A DNA stretch of 64,000 nt, taken from positions 1 through 64,000 of the forward strand of contig JAHBTW010000024.1 in NCBI GenBank assembly GCA_019638385.1, given 5' to 3'. The notes under the pieces are model-generated. The model was not told where the DNA came from. It saw only the letters and a list, made by a program, of their open reading frames with translations, and ran no database searches. The stretch comes from Saprospiraceae bacterium. Lineage in GTDB: Bacteria > Bacteroidota > Bacteroidia > Chitinophagales > Saprospiraceae. The translations under genes were made by a program, and so were the position numbers. Shown piece after piece: positions 25,104 to 34,255 of this stretch. Position 1 is the stretch's first letter. Every line of letters begins with the position of its first letter.

Positions 25104-25505
25104 ATGAAAAAGACATATATCGTTGCAGCAATTATGGTGGTAGCCGCTATTGTACTGTTGATCAATGTGGCCGGTGAAAGCAGCGCTTATTCCAATTTTG
25201 AAGATGCCGCCCGCAACGGCGGTAAAGTGAAAATTGCCGGGCAGTTGGCCAAAGACCGGGAAATGCACTACAATCCTGAAAAAGACCCCAATTACTTCAC
25301 GTTTTACCTCACCGACAGCAAGGGCGAACAGCGCAAAGTAGTGCTGCTGCGCGAAAAGCCGCAAGACTTCGAGATGTCGGAGCAGCTCGTACTCACCGGG
25401 CGCATGAAGGACGGCGAATTTGTAGCCACCGACATGCTCATGAAGTGCCCCTCGAAGTACAAGGATGAGGAAATTTACATCAAGTCGGAGAAAGAGAACA
25501 GCTAA
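25104..25505 (+). CDS. ccmE: Cytochrome c maturation haem chaperone CcmE (CxxxY type)
   Basis: 133 aa from ATG 25104 (MKKTYIVAAI); an open stretch upstream is not needed. One N-terminal membrane anchor (residues ~4-21) and a periplasmic OB-fold. In textbook CcmE haem is bound covalently by a His in an HxxxY motif. Here the corresponding position is Cys115 in CPSKY (C-x3-Y), the variant known from so-called system I* organisms. CcmE passes haem to CcmF for attachment to apocytochromes. The stop overlaps the ccmF start (TAATG), so the two are translationally coupled. Confidence 0.85.
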   Translation: MKKTYIVAAIMVVAAIVLLINVAGESSAYSNFEDAARNGGKVKIAGQLAKDREMHYNPEKDPNYFTFYLTDSKGEQRKVVLLREKPQDFEMSEQLVLTGRMKDGEFVATDMLMKCPSKYKDEEIYIKSEKENS

Positions 25506-28360
25506 TGGAGGAGAGCATTCCCTATTTGAATGAAACCCTGTGGCCGGGACGCATCGGTCATGCGGGTATTATATTGGCGTTTGTGGCGGCGCTCATGGGC
25601 GTAGTGGCGTATTATTTTGCTGCCCAACGCGAAGACGCGCCCGAAGGCGCCACCTGGAAACGCATGGGCCGCTGGGCATTCGGGGCGCACGCTTTCGGGG
25701 TACTCACGGTGATCGGCATCCTTTTTTATGCCATGATCAACCAACTGTACGAATACCAGTATGTATGGGCGCATGTGTCGGCAGACCTGCCCATGAAGTA
25801 CATTTTCTCTGCATTCTGGGAAGGGCAGGAGGGCAGCTTTTTGTTGTGGATGTTTTGGCATGTGGTGCTGGGCGGGTTGTTGATCTGGAGCGCCAAACGC
25901 TGGGAAGCGCCGGTGCTGGCGGTGCTGCTGCTCATTGAGTTGTTTATTGTCACCATGATATTGGGCATCTATTTCGGCGATCTGCGCATCGGGAGCAACC
26001 CCACGCTGCTGCTCCGAGACGTGATGGACGCGCCCATCTTCGCCAATGCCGACTACCTGAGCCTCATTCAGGGCAGCGGCCTCAACCCCCTGTTGCAAAA
26101 CTACTGGATGACCATTCACCCGCCCACGCTGTTTCTCGGTTTTGCCTCTACGGCGGTACCTTTTGCCTTCGCCGTAGCCGGCCTGTGGAAACGCGACTAC
26201 GAAGGCTGGATCAAACCGGCCCTGCCCTGGGCTTTGTTCAGCGGTATGATACTCGGCACGGGCATCCTCATGGGCGGCGCCTGGGCGTATGAAGCCTTGA
26301 GCTTCGGCGGCTACTGGGCCTGGGACCCCGTGGAAAACATGTCGCTCGTGCCCTGGCTCACCTTGATTGCGGGCATTCACACCCACTTGGTGGCCAAAAG
26401 CACGGGCTACTCCATTCGCAGCACCTTTGCCTTTTATATGCTCAGTTTTGTACTGATTTTGTACAGCACTTTTATGACCCGCAGCGGCGTGTTGGGCGAA
26501 ACCTCCGCGCACGCTTTCACCGAAATGGGATTAGAGTGGCAATTGGTCGCTTTCGTAGGCTTCTTTGCAGTGTTGTCGGTCGTTTTGTGGGCTATGCGCT
26601 ACGGCGCCGTGCCCGCGCCCAAAAAGGAAGAAGCGCTGGCATCGAAGGAGTTTTGGTTGTTCATCGGCAGTTTGGTGCTGCTGTTTTCGGCCGTGCTCAT
26701 TACGACCTCCACCTCGCTGCCGGTTTACAACAAAATAGCAGAATATTTCAACCCGGCTTATGTCGGGCGGGTCATCACCGATCCGATACCGCACTACAAT
26801 AAGTACCAGCTTTGGATCGGCATTTTCATCGGACTCTTGTCGGGCGGAGCGCAGTTTTTGCGCTTTCGCGAGATGAACTGGCCCGGGCAATGGCGGAAAT
26901 TTGCGCTGCACGCCGGGATCGCATTGGCGGCGGCGGGCCTCATGACCTGGGTCACTACCCTGTGGATCAACGCTTATGCCTGGCAATATGTATTGCTGCT
27001 GTTCGCCGGATGGTTTACGCTGATTTCCAACTTAGACTACCTCCTCTTCTTCCTGCGCGGCAAGCTGAAAGTGGCCGGTTCGGTGTTTGCACACATCGGC
27101 TTCGGTATGATGATCATCGGCATCCTCGCTTCAGGGCTGAACAAGCGCTTCGTGTCCATCAACACCTTCGTCATGGACGGACTGATGGAGGGCGCCGACC
27201 CGGAACGTTTGAAAAACAACATCCTGCTGTTCAAAGGCGTGCCCATGATGATGGGCGGCTATGAGGTGACGTACCGCTCCGATACGCTCGAAAACGTAAC
27301 CCGCACCTATACGGTAAACTACCAGCGCCGCAACGAGGAGGGCCGCTTAGTGGAGAATTTCAACCTCTATCCCAACATCCTATACGACAAGTCTTTCAAA
27401 AAAATAGCCGCCTCCAACCCGGATACCAAACAGTACTGGCACAAAGATATTTTTACCCACATCTCCAACCTGCCGGCCGTGGAGATAGACATGGACCTGC
27501 GCAAACAGCGCGAAGACAGTCTGACATACAAGTCGCACCTCGTGGAAGTGAATAAGCCTTATGTTTTTGCCGATACGGTAAAAATTCGCGACCGCGACAC
27601 TTCCGTGGTGAAAAACTACCGGTTCCTGCTCGAAGGAATCACCCGCCAACCGGAGCATCCCGACTATGTGCCGCAGCAAGGCGACCTCGCCGTGGGCGCT
27701 ACCCTGCGCGTTGTGCGCGAAGACGATGACAGCACCTACATCGCCCAACCGATGGTGATTTTGCGCGGCGAACTGGTGTATTATTTCCCCGCGCAGATCA
27801 ACGAACTCAGCACGCGGGTGCGCCTCCATCCGAGTATTTTCGACGAGGTATTTACGCCGGAGGATCAGTTGCAATACGACGAGTTTGTTTTAAAACAAGG
27901 CCAGGCGGTTGATTTTGAGGGATTAAAAATACAGTTCGAGGGTTTCAACCCCAAAGCGGAGCACCCTGCCCTGCGCCGGGAGAAAGGCGACCTCGTGGTG
28001 GGCGCCCGAATGACCGTCGCGGCGCCCGAAGGCAATACCTATAAAACGGAGCCGATATTTTTCATCCGCAACAATTCGCCCTTCAACCTCAAAACAGAAG
28101 TGGAGGCGCTGGGGCTGCACCTGCGTTTCATTTCCATTGATCCCAACACGGAGACCGCCACCCTGATGCTGGCCCGCAAAGCGCCGGCCAACCCAAGCGT
28201 TCCGCTCGAAGTGGCTACCAACGCCCTGCGCTCCGACTACATCGTGATGGAAGCCATTGAGTTTCCGGGTATCAACTTGTTTTGGCTCGGTACTACCCTC
28301 ATGATGTTGGGGCTGGGCCTGAGCATGGGCTTCCGCATTCATCAGTTGTACCGGAAGTAA
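25505..28360 (+). CDS. ccmF: Cytochrome c haem lyase CcmF/CcsA-type
   Basis: 951 aa multi-spanning membrane protein. The haem-handling WWD-type motif GGYWAWDPVENMSLVPW is near residue 267, with histidines in the HPPTLFLG region (~205) and in GIHTHL (~290). Membrane helices fill residues ~10-550. A long C-terminal periplasmic domain (~555-920) precedes a last helix. It ligates haem to the CxxCH of apocytochromes c, receiving it from CcmE. It starts inside the ccmE stop codon, and its own stop overlaps the DUF2520 start. No other ccm gene lies in the window. Confidence 0.93.
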   Translation: MEESIPYLNETLWPGRIGHAGIILAFVAALMGVVAYYFAAQREDAPEGATWKRMGRWAFGAHAFGVLTVIGILFYAMINQLYEYQYVWAHVSADLPMKYIFSAFWEGQEGSFLLWMFWHVVLGGLLIWSAKRWEAPVLAVLLLIELFIVTMILGIYFGDLRIGSNPTLLLRDVMDAPIFANADYLSLIQGSGLNPLLQNYWMTIHPPTLFLGFASTAVPFAFAVAGLWKRDYEGWIKPALPWALFSGMILGTGILMGGAWAYEALSFGGYWAWDPVENMSLVPWLTLIAGIHTHLVAKSTGYSIRSTFAFYMLSFVLILYSTFMTRSGVLGETSAHAFTEMGLEWQLVAFVGFFAVLSVVLWAMRYGAVPAPKKEEALASKEFWLFIGSLVLLFSAVLITTSTSLPVYNKIAEYFNPAYVGRVITDPIPHYNKYQLWIGIFIGLLSGGAQFLRFREMNWPGQWRKFALHAGIALAAAGLMTWVTTLWINAYAWQYVLLLFAGWFTLISNLDYLLFFLRGKLKVAGSVFAHIGFGMMIIGILASGLNKRFVSINTFVMDGLMEGADPERLKNNILLFKGVPMMMGGYEVTYRSDTLENVTRTYTVNYQRRNEEGRLVENFNLYPNILYDKSFKKIAASNPDTKQYWHKDIFTHISNLPAVEIDMDLRKQREDSLTYKSHLVEVNKPYVFADTVKIRDRDTSVVKNYRFLLEGITRQPEHPDYVPQQGDLAVGATLRVVREDDDSTYIAQPMVILRGELVYYFPAQINELSTRVRLHPSIFDEVFTPEDQLQYDEFVLKQGQAVDFEGLKIQFEGFNPKAEHPALRREKGDLVVGARMTVAAPEGNTYKTEPIFFIRNNSPFNLKTEVEALGLHLRFISIDPNTETATLMLARKAPANPSVPLEVATNALRSDYIVMEAIEFPGINLFWLGTTLMMLGLGLSMGFRIHQLYRK

Positions 28361-29184
28361 TGAGCGCCGGCACGCCCAAAATAGCGCTGATCGGCGCCGG
28401 CAAAGCAGGGACGCAATTGGGCCTGCGGCTGGCGGCCTGCGGCTTGGCGCCGGTGCAGGTGTTCAGCCGGAAGCTCGATAACGCGCGGCATTTGGCAACA
28501 GCCCTTGACGCCTCGTTTACCGACGATCTCGCGGCGGTAGTAACCGATGCCGATGTGTATCTCATCGCCGTGCGCGACGACGCCATCGCAGCAGTGGCGG
28601 AGGCGCTTTCCGGGGTATTAAAACACAACCCTTTGGTCGCGCACATTTCCGGGGCCACGCCCTCCACCGTGTTGGCCGGTTCGTTTCGCCGCTATGGGGT
28701 GTTTTACCCCTTGCAAACTTTCGCGAAAGACCGCTCGCCCGATTTTAGCAAAATCCCCATTTGCATTCATGCGCCGGAAGCCGACGACTGCTCTTTGCTG
28801 AAAGACCTGGCCGGCCGAATTTCCGATTCGGTACGCGTCATTTCCGACGAGCAGCGCGCCACGCTCCACATCGCGGCGGTGTTTGTCAACAATTTCGTCA
28901 ATCACCTCTACGGTATCGGCTACCGCTTGTTGTTGGAAAAAGGATTGCCCTTCGAACTGCTGCTGCCGCTTATACAGGAAACCGCTCAAAGAGTGCAGCC
29001 CGATGCCGACCCCTCCCGGATGCAAACCGGCCCTGCCGCCCGCGGCGACCACGAAACGATGGCCCGGCATTTGGATTACCTTCGCAGCCATTCCGATTAT
29101 CATGCGATCTATGTAGAAATATCGCAGTCTATCCTCACCTTAATCATGAATTCCATCCAACATGCGGATCGTAGGAACCATTGA
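28360..29184 (+). CDS. Rossmann-like DUF2520 NAD(P)-binding protein
   Basis: 274 aa, ATG 28360 overlapping the ccmF stop by TAATG. The N-terminus has dinucleotide-binding IALIGAGKAGTQLG (residues ~8-21). It is followed by a ProC/F420-reductase-like fold (DVYLIAVRDDAIAAVAE, HISGA) and a C-terminal helical DUF2520 domain (ATLHIAAVFVNNFVNHLY, then E-x6-L-x-P-L-I-x-E-T). An oxidoreductase or nucleotide-sensing role is likely but the substrate is unknown. Coupling to ccmF may only reflect compact gene packing. Confidence 0.88.
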   Translation: MSAGTPKIALIGAGKAGTQLGLRLAACGLAPVQVFSRKLDNARHLATALDASFTDDLAAVVTDADVYLIAVRDDAIAAVAEALSGVLKHNPLVAHISGATPSTVLAGSFRRYGVFYPLQTFAKDRSPDFSKIPICIHAPEADDCSLLKDLAGRISDSVRVISDEQRATLHIAAVFVNNFVNHLYGIGYRLLLEKGLPFELLLPLIQETAQRVQPDADPSRMQTGPAARGDHETMARHLDYLRSHSDYHAIYVEISQSILTLIMNSIQHADRRNH

Positions 29185-29443
29185 ACATCCCGTGATGAAA
29201 ATCACGATCTTTCGCAACGACAACCGCCTGTCGGTCAAGTTTGAATCGGGCCTGTGCGAGCAGACCTACAAGTTCCGCGACGGCGAAGGCGCCGACTCCG
29301 CAGAGGACGTACACCGCATCGTGGATGCCGCTTTCGCGGAATCGGTATTGGGCATTTTGCAACAAATGCAGGCCGCCCGAAGCGCAGCGTTAGCGCGACA
29401 GATACCTTCCGGCGAAGAGGAGGAATTTGAAGAGATTGTATAA
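29162..29443 (+). CDS. Small conserved-type protein, unknown function
   Basis: 93 aa, ATG 29162, overlapping the end of the DUF2520 gene by 23 bp. Soluble and acidic toward the C-terminus (GEEEEFEEI). An N-terminal beta segment (HPVMKITIFRNDNRLSVKFE) precedes a helical middle (VHRIVDAAFAESVLGILQQM). I do not recognise the family. The position in the ccm-linked operon suggests co-expression. Confidence 0.6.
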   Translation: MRIVGTIEHPVMKITIFRNDNRLSVKFESGLCEQTYKFRDGEGADSAEDVHRIVDAAFAESVLGILQQMQAARSAALARQIPSGEEEEFEEIV

Positions 29444-29487
29444 AAAAGCGGCGGTGCAAGGAGGCTGTATCAAAACACAATTATTAC

Positions 29488-29495
29488 TACTTTTG
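29488..29495 (+). promoter_or_regulatory. -7 box TACTTTTG for the DUF4058 gene
   Basis: TACTTTTG is 14 nt upstream of ATG 29510, with leader AAAAACAACCACC as before trmN6. Confidence 0.6.
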
Positions 29496-29509
29496 TAAAA
29501 ACAACCACC

Positions 29510-30280
29510 ATGCCGTCACCATTTCCGGGGATGAACCCATACCTCGAAGGTCATTTGTGGCCCGATGTGCATAACAGCCTCGCCTATCTGATCAAAGTGC
29601 AGATTGCATCCCGAGTCGGGGCTGCTTATACGGTTCATCTAAACAATTACACTGTAGAAGATACCTCGCCCGGCGAAGACCTGGGCATTCTTTACCCGGA
29701 TGTAGAGGTTTTTCAAAAACCGGATGCCGTCATGGAACCGGCTGCCGCCTACGGTGTAAAAATCACCCCCGAAACCATCGTACTGCCCAACATCAAACCC
29801 GTGGAGATAAACATTCCCGTGGTGGAAATAAAAGACGCAAAGAAAAACAAACTCATCACCGCCATCGAAATACTCTCCCCCGTAAATAAGCGCAAACCTG
29901 GCCTGCAACCTTACCGCGAAAAACGGCTGCGGCTGCACCATGCCGATGTTCACCTCATCGAAATTGACCTGCTGCGTCGGGGCGAGCGCTCGCTCGCGCA
30001 TCCCCTGTTGCCCAAAAAACATTACATGGTGAACCTCATCCGGGCCGGTCTCGGCCAAACCTCTGTATGGGCCATGAACGTACAGGAGCCGTTGCCCGTC
30101 ATCCCCGTTCCACTAAAACATCCCGATGCAGATACCTTCCTCGACTTGGGAAAAGCGCTGAAAGACCTCTACGAACAAGGCTTTTATGAAAAATCCATCA
30201 ACTACCGCGAAACGCCCCCGCCGCCGGCTTTTACAGCAGCGGAATTGGAATGGATGAAAGGACTGGGGGCGGCTGGGTGA
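29510..30280 (+). CDS. DUF4058 family protein
   Basis: 256 aa. The N-terminal signature PSPFPGMNPYLE-x4-WPDVHNSL (residues 2-23) is the DUF4058 hallmark. The middle holds LYPDVEVF, VEIKDAKKNKLITAIEILSPVNKRKPG and HLIEIDLLRRGER, consistent with a PD-(D/E)xK-like nuclease-type fold (D-x-E, E-I, I-E-I-D-L-L). The cellular role is unknown. It sits between the ccm operon and the ATPase/TOPRIM-like pair with its own promoter. Confidence 0.88.
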   Translation: MPSPFPGMNPYLEGHLWPDVHNSLAYLIKVQIASRVGAAYTVHLNNYTVEDTSPGEDLGILYPDVEVFQKPDAVMEPAAAYGVKITPETIVLPNIKPVEINIPVVEIKDAKKNKLITAIEILSPVNKRKPGLQPYREKRLRLHHADVHLIEIDLLRRGERSLAHPLLPKKHYMVNLIRAGLGQTSVWAMNVQEPLPVIPVPLKHPDADTFLDLGKALKDLYEQGFYEKSINYRETPPPPAFTAAELEWMKGLGAAG

Positions 30281-30372
30281 GTTGCGCGGCAGGGCGATGG
30301 CATTAAAATACATTTCAGAGAAATGACCTGATCCTACACGGCATACATGGGGAGGACGTCACATTTTTATTG

Positions 30373-30380
30373 TAATTTTG
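30373..30380 (+). promoter_or_regulatory. -7 box TAATTTTG for the ATPase gene
   Basis: TAATTTTG is directly followed by an ATG at 30381 and lies 21 nt upstream of ATG 30402. The 30402 start is therefore preferred. Confidence 0.5.
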
Positions 30381-30401
30381 ATGCCGTCAACCACCATTTC
30401 C

Positions 30402-31514
30402 ATGAGTACCATCATTCCCAAACTGCACATCCGGCACTTCAAGTCCATCAAAGACTTGACACTTGATTGCGACCGAATCAACGTTTTCATCGGCAGGCCG
30501 AATGCCGGCAAGTCGAATATTCTGGAGGCTATTTCGCTGTTGGGCGAGGGGTATTCGGGCGAGAAGTTTATGGAGGGAATGATCCGGTATAATTCTGTTT
30601 TTCAGTTGTTTAATAATTTTGATACACGAAAAATTGTTTCTATTGAAACCGATATTCTTGACATAGAACTGTCAAAAAAAGGAGAAAATTATTATTTCTC
30701 CATTGAGCCTGTTCAAGTTAGAAAGGAGAGAGGAAAATTGAAAGGCTTCCATGATCAAATTGATTTTGAATCGTTCAAGACGAGTTTTCTGCTTCAATAC
30801 ACATTGGATGACTTTGAAAATCCAATTGTATCAACAGAAAAAGACTTCATAAACCAATCCTGTGAGGTTATCGTAGGACCCAACGGCATTGTAACCCAAA
30901 GAAAGCGCTACGGCCACAACTTCTCCCCCGTCAAGCGCTACGAATTTCACCCGCAAGAAGATTCTGACCGTTCAGACTTGTCGTTTTTCCTGCCGCCGCA
31001 CGGGGGCAATTTTTATCGCATTGTGCGCACATCCAAAGCGTTGAGGCAGGAAATTCAGAACTTCCTGAAGCCCAACGGCCTCGAACTCATGCTTGATGAA
31101 GAAAAGCGCGAGGTATCCGTACTGCAACGGGAAGAAGACACCTTGGTTCGTTTACCGCTGCGACTGCTGCCTGACACCTTCCAGCGGTACATTTTCCATT
31201 TGGCGGCTGTCATGTCCAATCAGCAATCAGTATTGCTGTTTGAGGAGCCGGAAGTACACGCTTATGGGCCGTACATCTACCAATTGGCACAGCACATCCT
31301 CAACGACGAGGGCGGCAACCAGTACTTCATCACCACACACAATCCTTATTTTCTTATTCCGCTCATTCAGGAGGGGAAAGACGTAGCCGTTTTCACTACC
31401 TGGTTTGAAAATTATCAAACCCATGCCCGGCGTCTTTCAGAAACGGAGTTGAGCGAAATACTCGATTATGGAGTGGATGTATTTCTGAACCTTGACCATT
31501 TTATTCCGGCATGA
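30402..31514 (+). CDS. AAA (ABC-like) ATPase of the OLD/RecF-type group
   Basis: 370 aa from ATG 30402. Walker A GRPNAGKSN at residues 31-39, preceded by HFKSIKDLTLDCDRINVFI, as in OLD/AAA_21 proteins. Walker B SVLLFEEPEVHAYG is near 275 and the THNPYFL switch histidine near 313. A variable AT-rich middle (~60-180) has no recognisable domain. It lacks the C-terminal TOPRIM domain of full OLD nucleases, but the next gene (start overlapping its stop by ATGA) supplies a small TOPRIM-like partner. Candidate defence or DNA-repair ATPase; not assignable to a named system. Confidence 0.8.
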   Translation: MSTIIPKLHIRHFKSIKDLTLDCDRINVFIGRPNAGKSNILEAISLLGEGYSGEKFMEGMIRYNSVFQLFNNFDTRKIVSIETDILDIELSKKGENYYFSIEPVQVRKERGKLKGFHDQIDFESFKTSFLLQYTLDDFENPIVSTEKDFINQSCEVIVGPNGIVTQRKRYGHNFSPVKRYEFHPQEDSDRSDLSFFLPPHGGNFYRIVRTSKALRQEIQNFLKPNGLELMLDEEKREVSVLQREEDTLVRLPLRLLPDTFQRYIFHLAAVMSNQQSVLLFEEPEVHAYGPYIYQLAQHILNDEGGNQYFITTHNPYFLIPLIQEGKDVAVFTTWFENYQTHARRLSETELSEILDYGVDVFLNLDHFIPA

Positions 31515-31921
31515 ATTCTCATCCGCAGATTATCCCCGAATGCTACGCCGATACCCGGCCCGCAGTAGGTATCATTGATGATGACAAAGTGAAACCTAAA
31601 TCCTTAGAAACTTTTGAGCTTGTTGAAGAAAACTTCGGTATCAAGCGATTCAGAAAGGAAAAGCATTTTGTGCTGGTCATCAGTCCCGCCTTTGAAGACT
31701 GGATATATGATAATGCAGAAGCTAAAGAGGTAGATCCCGCCAAATACGGATTTTCCGACCGCAAGCGCTTTCGGGATGCCTGCAAAAAAGTAGATGCCGG
31801 TAAGAACTCCGATTTGAAAAACTTTCTCAACACGCTCAAACAAAAAAAGGCGCCCGGTTTTGAACAACTTACCGATTGGATTTGCGAAGGCGCCGGTATT
31901 GATCGCGATGACCTTCCCTAA
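31511..31921 (+). CDS. Small TOPRIM-like partner of the ATPase
   Basis: 136 aa, ATG 31511 overlapping the ATPase stop. The pattern ECYADT near residue 11, then AVGIIDDDK near residue 20, then HFVLVISPAFEDWIYDNA near 54-70, resembles a TOPRIM-type acidic fold. The remainder is helical (SDRKRFRDACKKV, NLKNFLNTLK). From memory, relatives are longer between ECYADT and IIDDDK, so an internal deletion is possible. It likely works with the ATPase as effector, metal-binding nuclease or primase-like subunit (inference). Confidence 0.55.
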   Translation: MNSHPQIIPECYADTRPAVGIIDDDKVKPKSLETFELVEENFGIKRFRKEKHFVLVISPAFEDWIYDNAEAKEVDPAKYGFSDRKRFRDACKKVDAGKNSDLKNFLNTLKQKKAPGFEQLTDWICEGAGIDRDDLP

Positions 31922-31933
31922 ATAAAGTTTCAC

Positions 31934-31972
31934 CTTAGCGAAGGGGTGACTGCGAGTCACCCCTTCGCTAAG
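31934..31972. terminator. Perfect 18-bp hairpin between convergent genes
   Basis: CTTAGCGAAGGGGTGACT (31934-31951) pairs perfectly with AGTCACCCCTTCGCTAAG (31955-31972) around a 3-nt loop. It separates the TOPRIM-like gene from the opposing caspase gene and has no T tract. Confidence 0.7.
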
Positions 31973-31989
31973 CCTGTAAGTCGCCTACC

Positions 31990-34224
31990 CTACTTAGGCC
32001 AATACTGCTTCACCAATGCCTTGAACCGTGCCTGCCGCCGGATGCTGTTGAGTTGCGCATCGGAGGCTAAGCGTTCCCGATCGCGGAAGCCTTTGGCCAG
32101 CGCGGTTTCTAGCGCATCCAATGCTGCGTCGGAGCGATTTTGCAGGGCGTTCAGGCGAGCGAGCAGATAATAAGCATCAGAAAAGTCAGGATCGAGTTGC
32201 AGACAGGTTTGCAATTGCGCATCGGCATCGGCATAGCGGTCGGCAGTGGTGTGCAACTCGGCTACTTCGAGGCGAGCCTCCGCATTGTCGGGGTGCAGGG
32301 CGATAATCGTATTGAAATATTCCATCGCCGTTTCCGCCCGGCCCAGTTCTGCGGATACAAGCCCGAGATTGTAGAGCATGTTTACATCGTTGGGCATCAG
32401 CAGGAGCGCGTCCTTCCAGGCGGCAATGGCCTGCTCCGGGTCTTTTTCCTGAAGATAAAAAGCCTCACCGAGTTTGACGAAAGTCATAGCGTATTGAGAA
32501 TCGTATTGCAACGCTTTGCGAAAAGCGGCAATGGCATCTTTTCCTTTTTGTTGGTTCATCAACGCCACGCCGAGGTTGTGGTGGGCGAGCGCAAAAGCAG
32601 GATTGTGTTCCAATGCGCGGGAACAGGCTTCAACGGCATCCTGCGGCCGTTCCAGGTCAATGTAACTGCCGCAGAGGTTGGTTTCGGCCAGCACCCAGGT
32701 GGGGGAAAGGGCCAACGCCTGCTGAAAATGGAGCACACTGCCCGCAAAATCGCCCCGACGGCGGGCGAGCAGCCCCAGTTCGTTGTGGGCATAAGCGGCG
32801 TTGGGGTCGCTTTTCAACACGTCCAATTGTAGGGTCTCCGCTTGCCGGTACAGCGTCGCATCGCGGGTTTGTTCGCCTTTGAGGCGCAGATTCAGCCCTC
32901 TGAAATACCGTTCCTTAGCATTCAGTTCGGGATACATGAAGTGGTCGGCGCCGAGAATTTCTGCGGCTTTGCCGAGGTATGCCGGGTACTGCTCATAGCG
33001 CTCATCGAACGACCAGCGGCGACGCAGTTCCAGCGGACTGGCGGCCAGATAGTCGTTGACGGCCTGCTGGGCTTCGTCCTGTAGGGCGGCGGCCAGATTG
33101 CGGCGCATTTCCTGTCGGTACTCGGCCATAGATGGGCGATCGCGCAGTTTCATATACAGATGATAGGCGGCGTCCTCTTCCGGGTAGAGCAGATGCTTGC
33201 GTTCCAACGAAGCCTGAAAACGGCGGTACAAGGCAAGGCTAAGAGAGTCTTCCTCTGCCGTTTTCGGAACATTGCGGGAGGCGACCGCCGTATTCCAATC
33301 ACCGGGTTTGGGTTTGGCGCGTTCTATTTTTAATGCAGCCAAAGAAGGCGCATCCACCTGAGCCATTGTGCGGAGCGCTTTGTTGCCGACATGATCAATG
33401 AACGGCAATTGGGAATGAGGCGCAGCATCCGAAGCAACCCGATCTTCGAGAAAGCGCTGCAACTCCAGCAGGCTCACATTCATATCGCCATTGGCATCGG
33501 CCAGGCCGGTGAGGCCGTCTATGAGGTAATAGGTGAAAACGCCGTGCCCGCCGCCCCACTGCCGGCCTTCCAGAGAGTATTCCGTGGGTTGGCAGGACAG
33601 CATTTTGGTTTCGCCGCCAAACTGTTCGGTCATCAACCGGGTGGTAGCCTGCGTGCCGCTGACGGACCCGCCGGTAGCGCTGCCGGCCAGCTTGCCCGAA
33701 TGGCAGGCATCGGCCACGAGAGTGACCTGCACTTTTTTCTGCACACTGAGGGTTTGCACGATAGACTGGAGGTAAAACACCGGAAACGCCCCGCCGGCCA
33801 TATAAGCGGAAGCGGGCGCATCGTGGGTGAGCAGAAAACCGTGATTCATCATGGTTTGGGTTTCCATGTCGCCGTGCCCGGAAAAATAGATAATGGCATG
33901 ATCGCCCTCTTTGCTTTCCTCCAGCAGCCAGGTGAGCGCGGCGGCCATGCGGCCCTGCGTGGCGTCTTTGTTGGTGAGCAATTTGACCTGCGCATCGGGC
34001 AGCGCGCCGCCCGCCGGCGAACGGAGGTAGCGCGCAAACGCATCGGCATCGGCGTGGGCAAACAGCAACTTGGGTATCCGCTCGTTTTGGTATTCAGACA
34101 CCCCTATCACCACAGCGCGCGTAAGGCCCTGTTGCGGCTGCCCCATCGGTTTTAACTGCGCGGCAAGCGCAAGGGGCGCCAGCAGGAAAATCAGCGATGT
34201 AATTTTGAATATGCGCTTTTTCAT
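31990..34224 (-). CDS. Secreted caspase-family protein with TPR repeats
   Basis: 744 aa. Signal peptide residues 1-22 (LAPLALAAQ). The caspase p20-like domain (~34-290) starts TRAVVIGVSEYQN. It has the catalytic His117 in IIYFSGHGD and Cys174 in LVADACHSG. An Asp/Gly-rich stretch (DANGDMNVSLLELQRFL) follows. The C-terminal half (~470-740) has consecutive TPR-like units (AYAHNELGLLARRRGDFAGS, ALAHHNLGVALMNQQKGKDA, and others). It lies downstream of a sigma/anti-sigma pair on the same strand. Exported, so probably acts in the periplasm or outside; substrate unknown. Confidence 0.9.
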   Translation of the reverse strand: MKKRIFKITSLIFLLAPLALAAQLKPMGQPQQGLTRAVVIGVSEYQNERIPKLLFAHADADAFARYLRSPAGGALPDAQVKLLTNKDATQGRMAAALTWLLEESKEGDHAIIYFSGHGDMETQTMMNHGFLLTHDAPASAYMAGGAFPVFYLQSIVQTLSVQKKVQVTLVADACHSGKLAGSATGGSVSGTQATTRLMTEQFGGETKMLSCQPTEYSLEGRQWGGGHGVFTYYLIDGLTGLADANGDMNVSLLELQRFLEDRVASDAAPHSQLPFIDHVGNKALRTMAQVDAPSLAALKIERAKPKPGDWNTAVASRNVPKTAEEDSLSLALYRRFQASLERKHLLYPEEDAAYHLYMKLRDRPSMAEYRQEMRRNLAAALQDEAQQAVNDYLAASPLELRRRWSFDERYEQYPAYLGKAAEILGADHFMYPELNAKERYFRGLNLRLKGEQTRDATLYRQAETLQLDVLKSDPNAAYAHNELGLLARRRGDFAGSVLHFQQALALSPTWVLAETNLCGSYIDLERPQDAVEACSRALEHNPAFALAHHNLGVALMNQQKGKDAIAAFRKALQYDSQYAMTFVKLGEAFYLQEKDPEQAIAAWKDALLLMPNDVNMLYNLGLVSAELGRAETAMEYFNTIIALHPDNAEARLEVAELHTTADRYADADAQLQTCLQLDPDFSDAYYLLARLNALQNRSDAALDALETALAKGFRDRERLASDAQLNSIRRQARFKALVKQYWPK

Positions 34225-34255
34225 AGCAAATTTTTTTGGGTGTAAATGTTGTGTC

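Noticed and set aside
25502..26512. 336-codon minus frame opposite ccmF
   Set aside because: Low-complexity His/Arg/Gln-rich translation with no start context; ccmF is certain.
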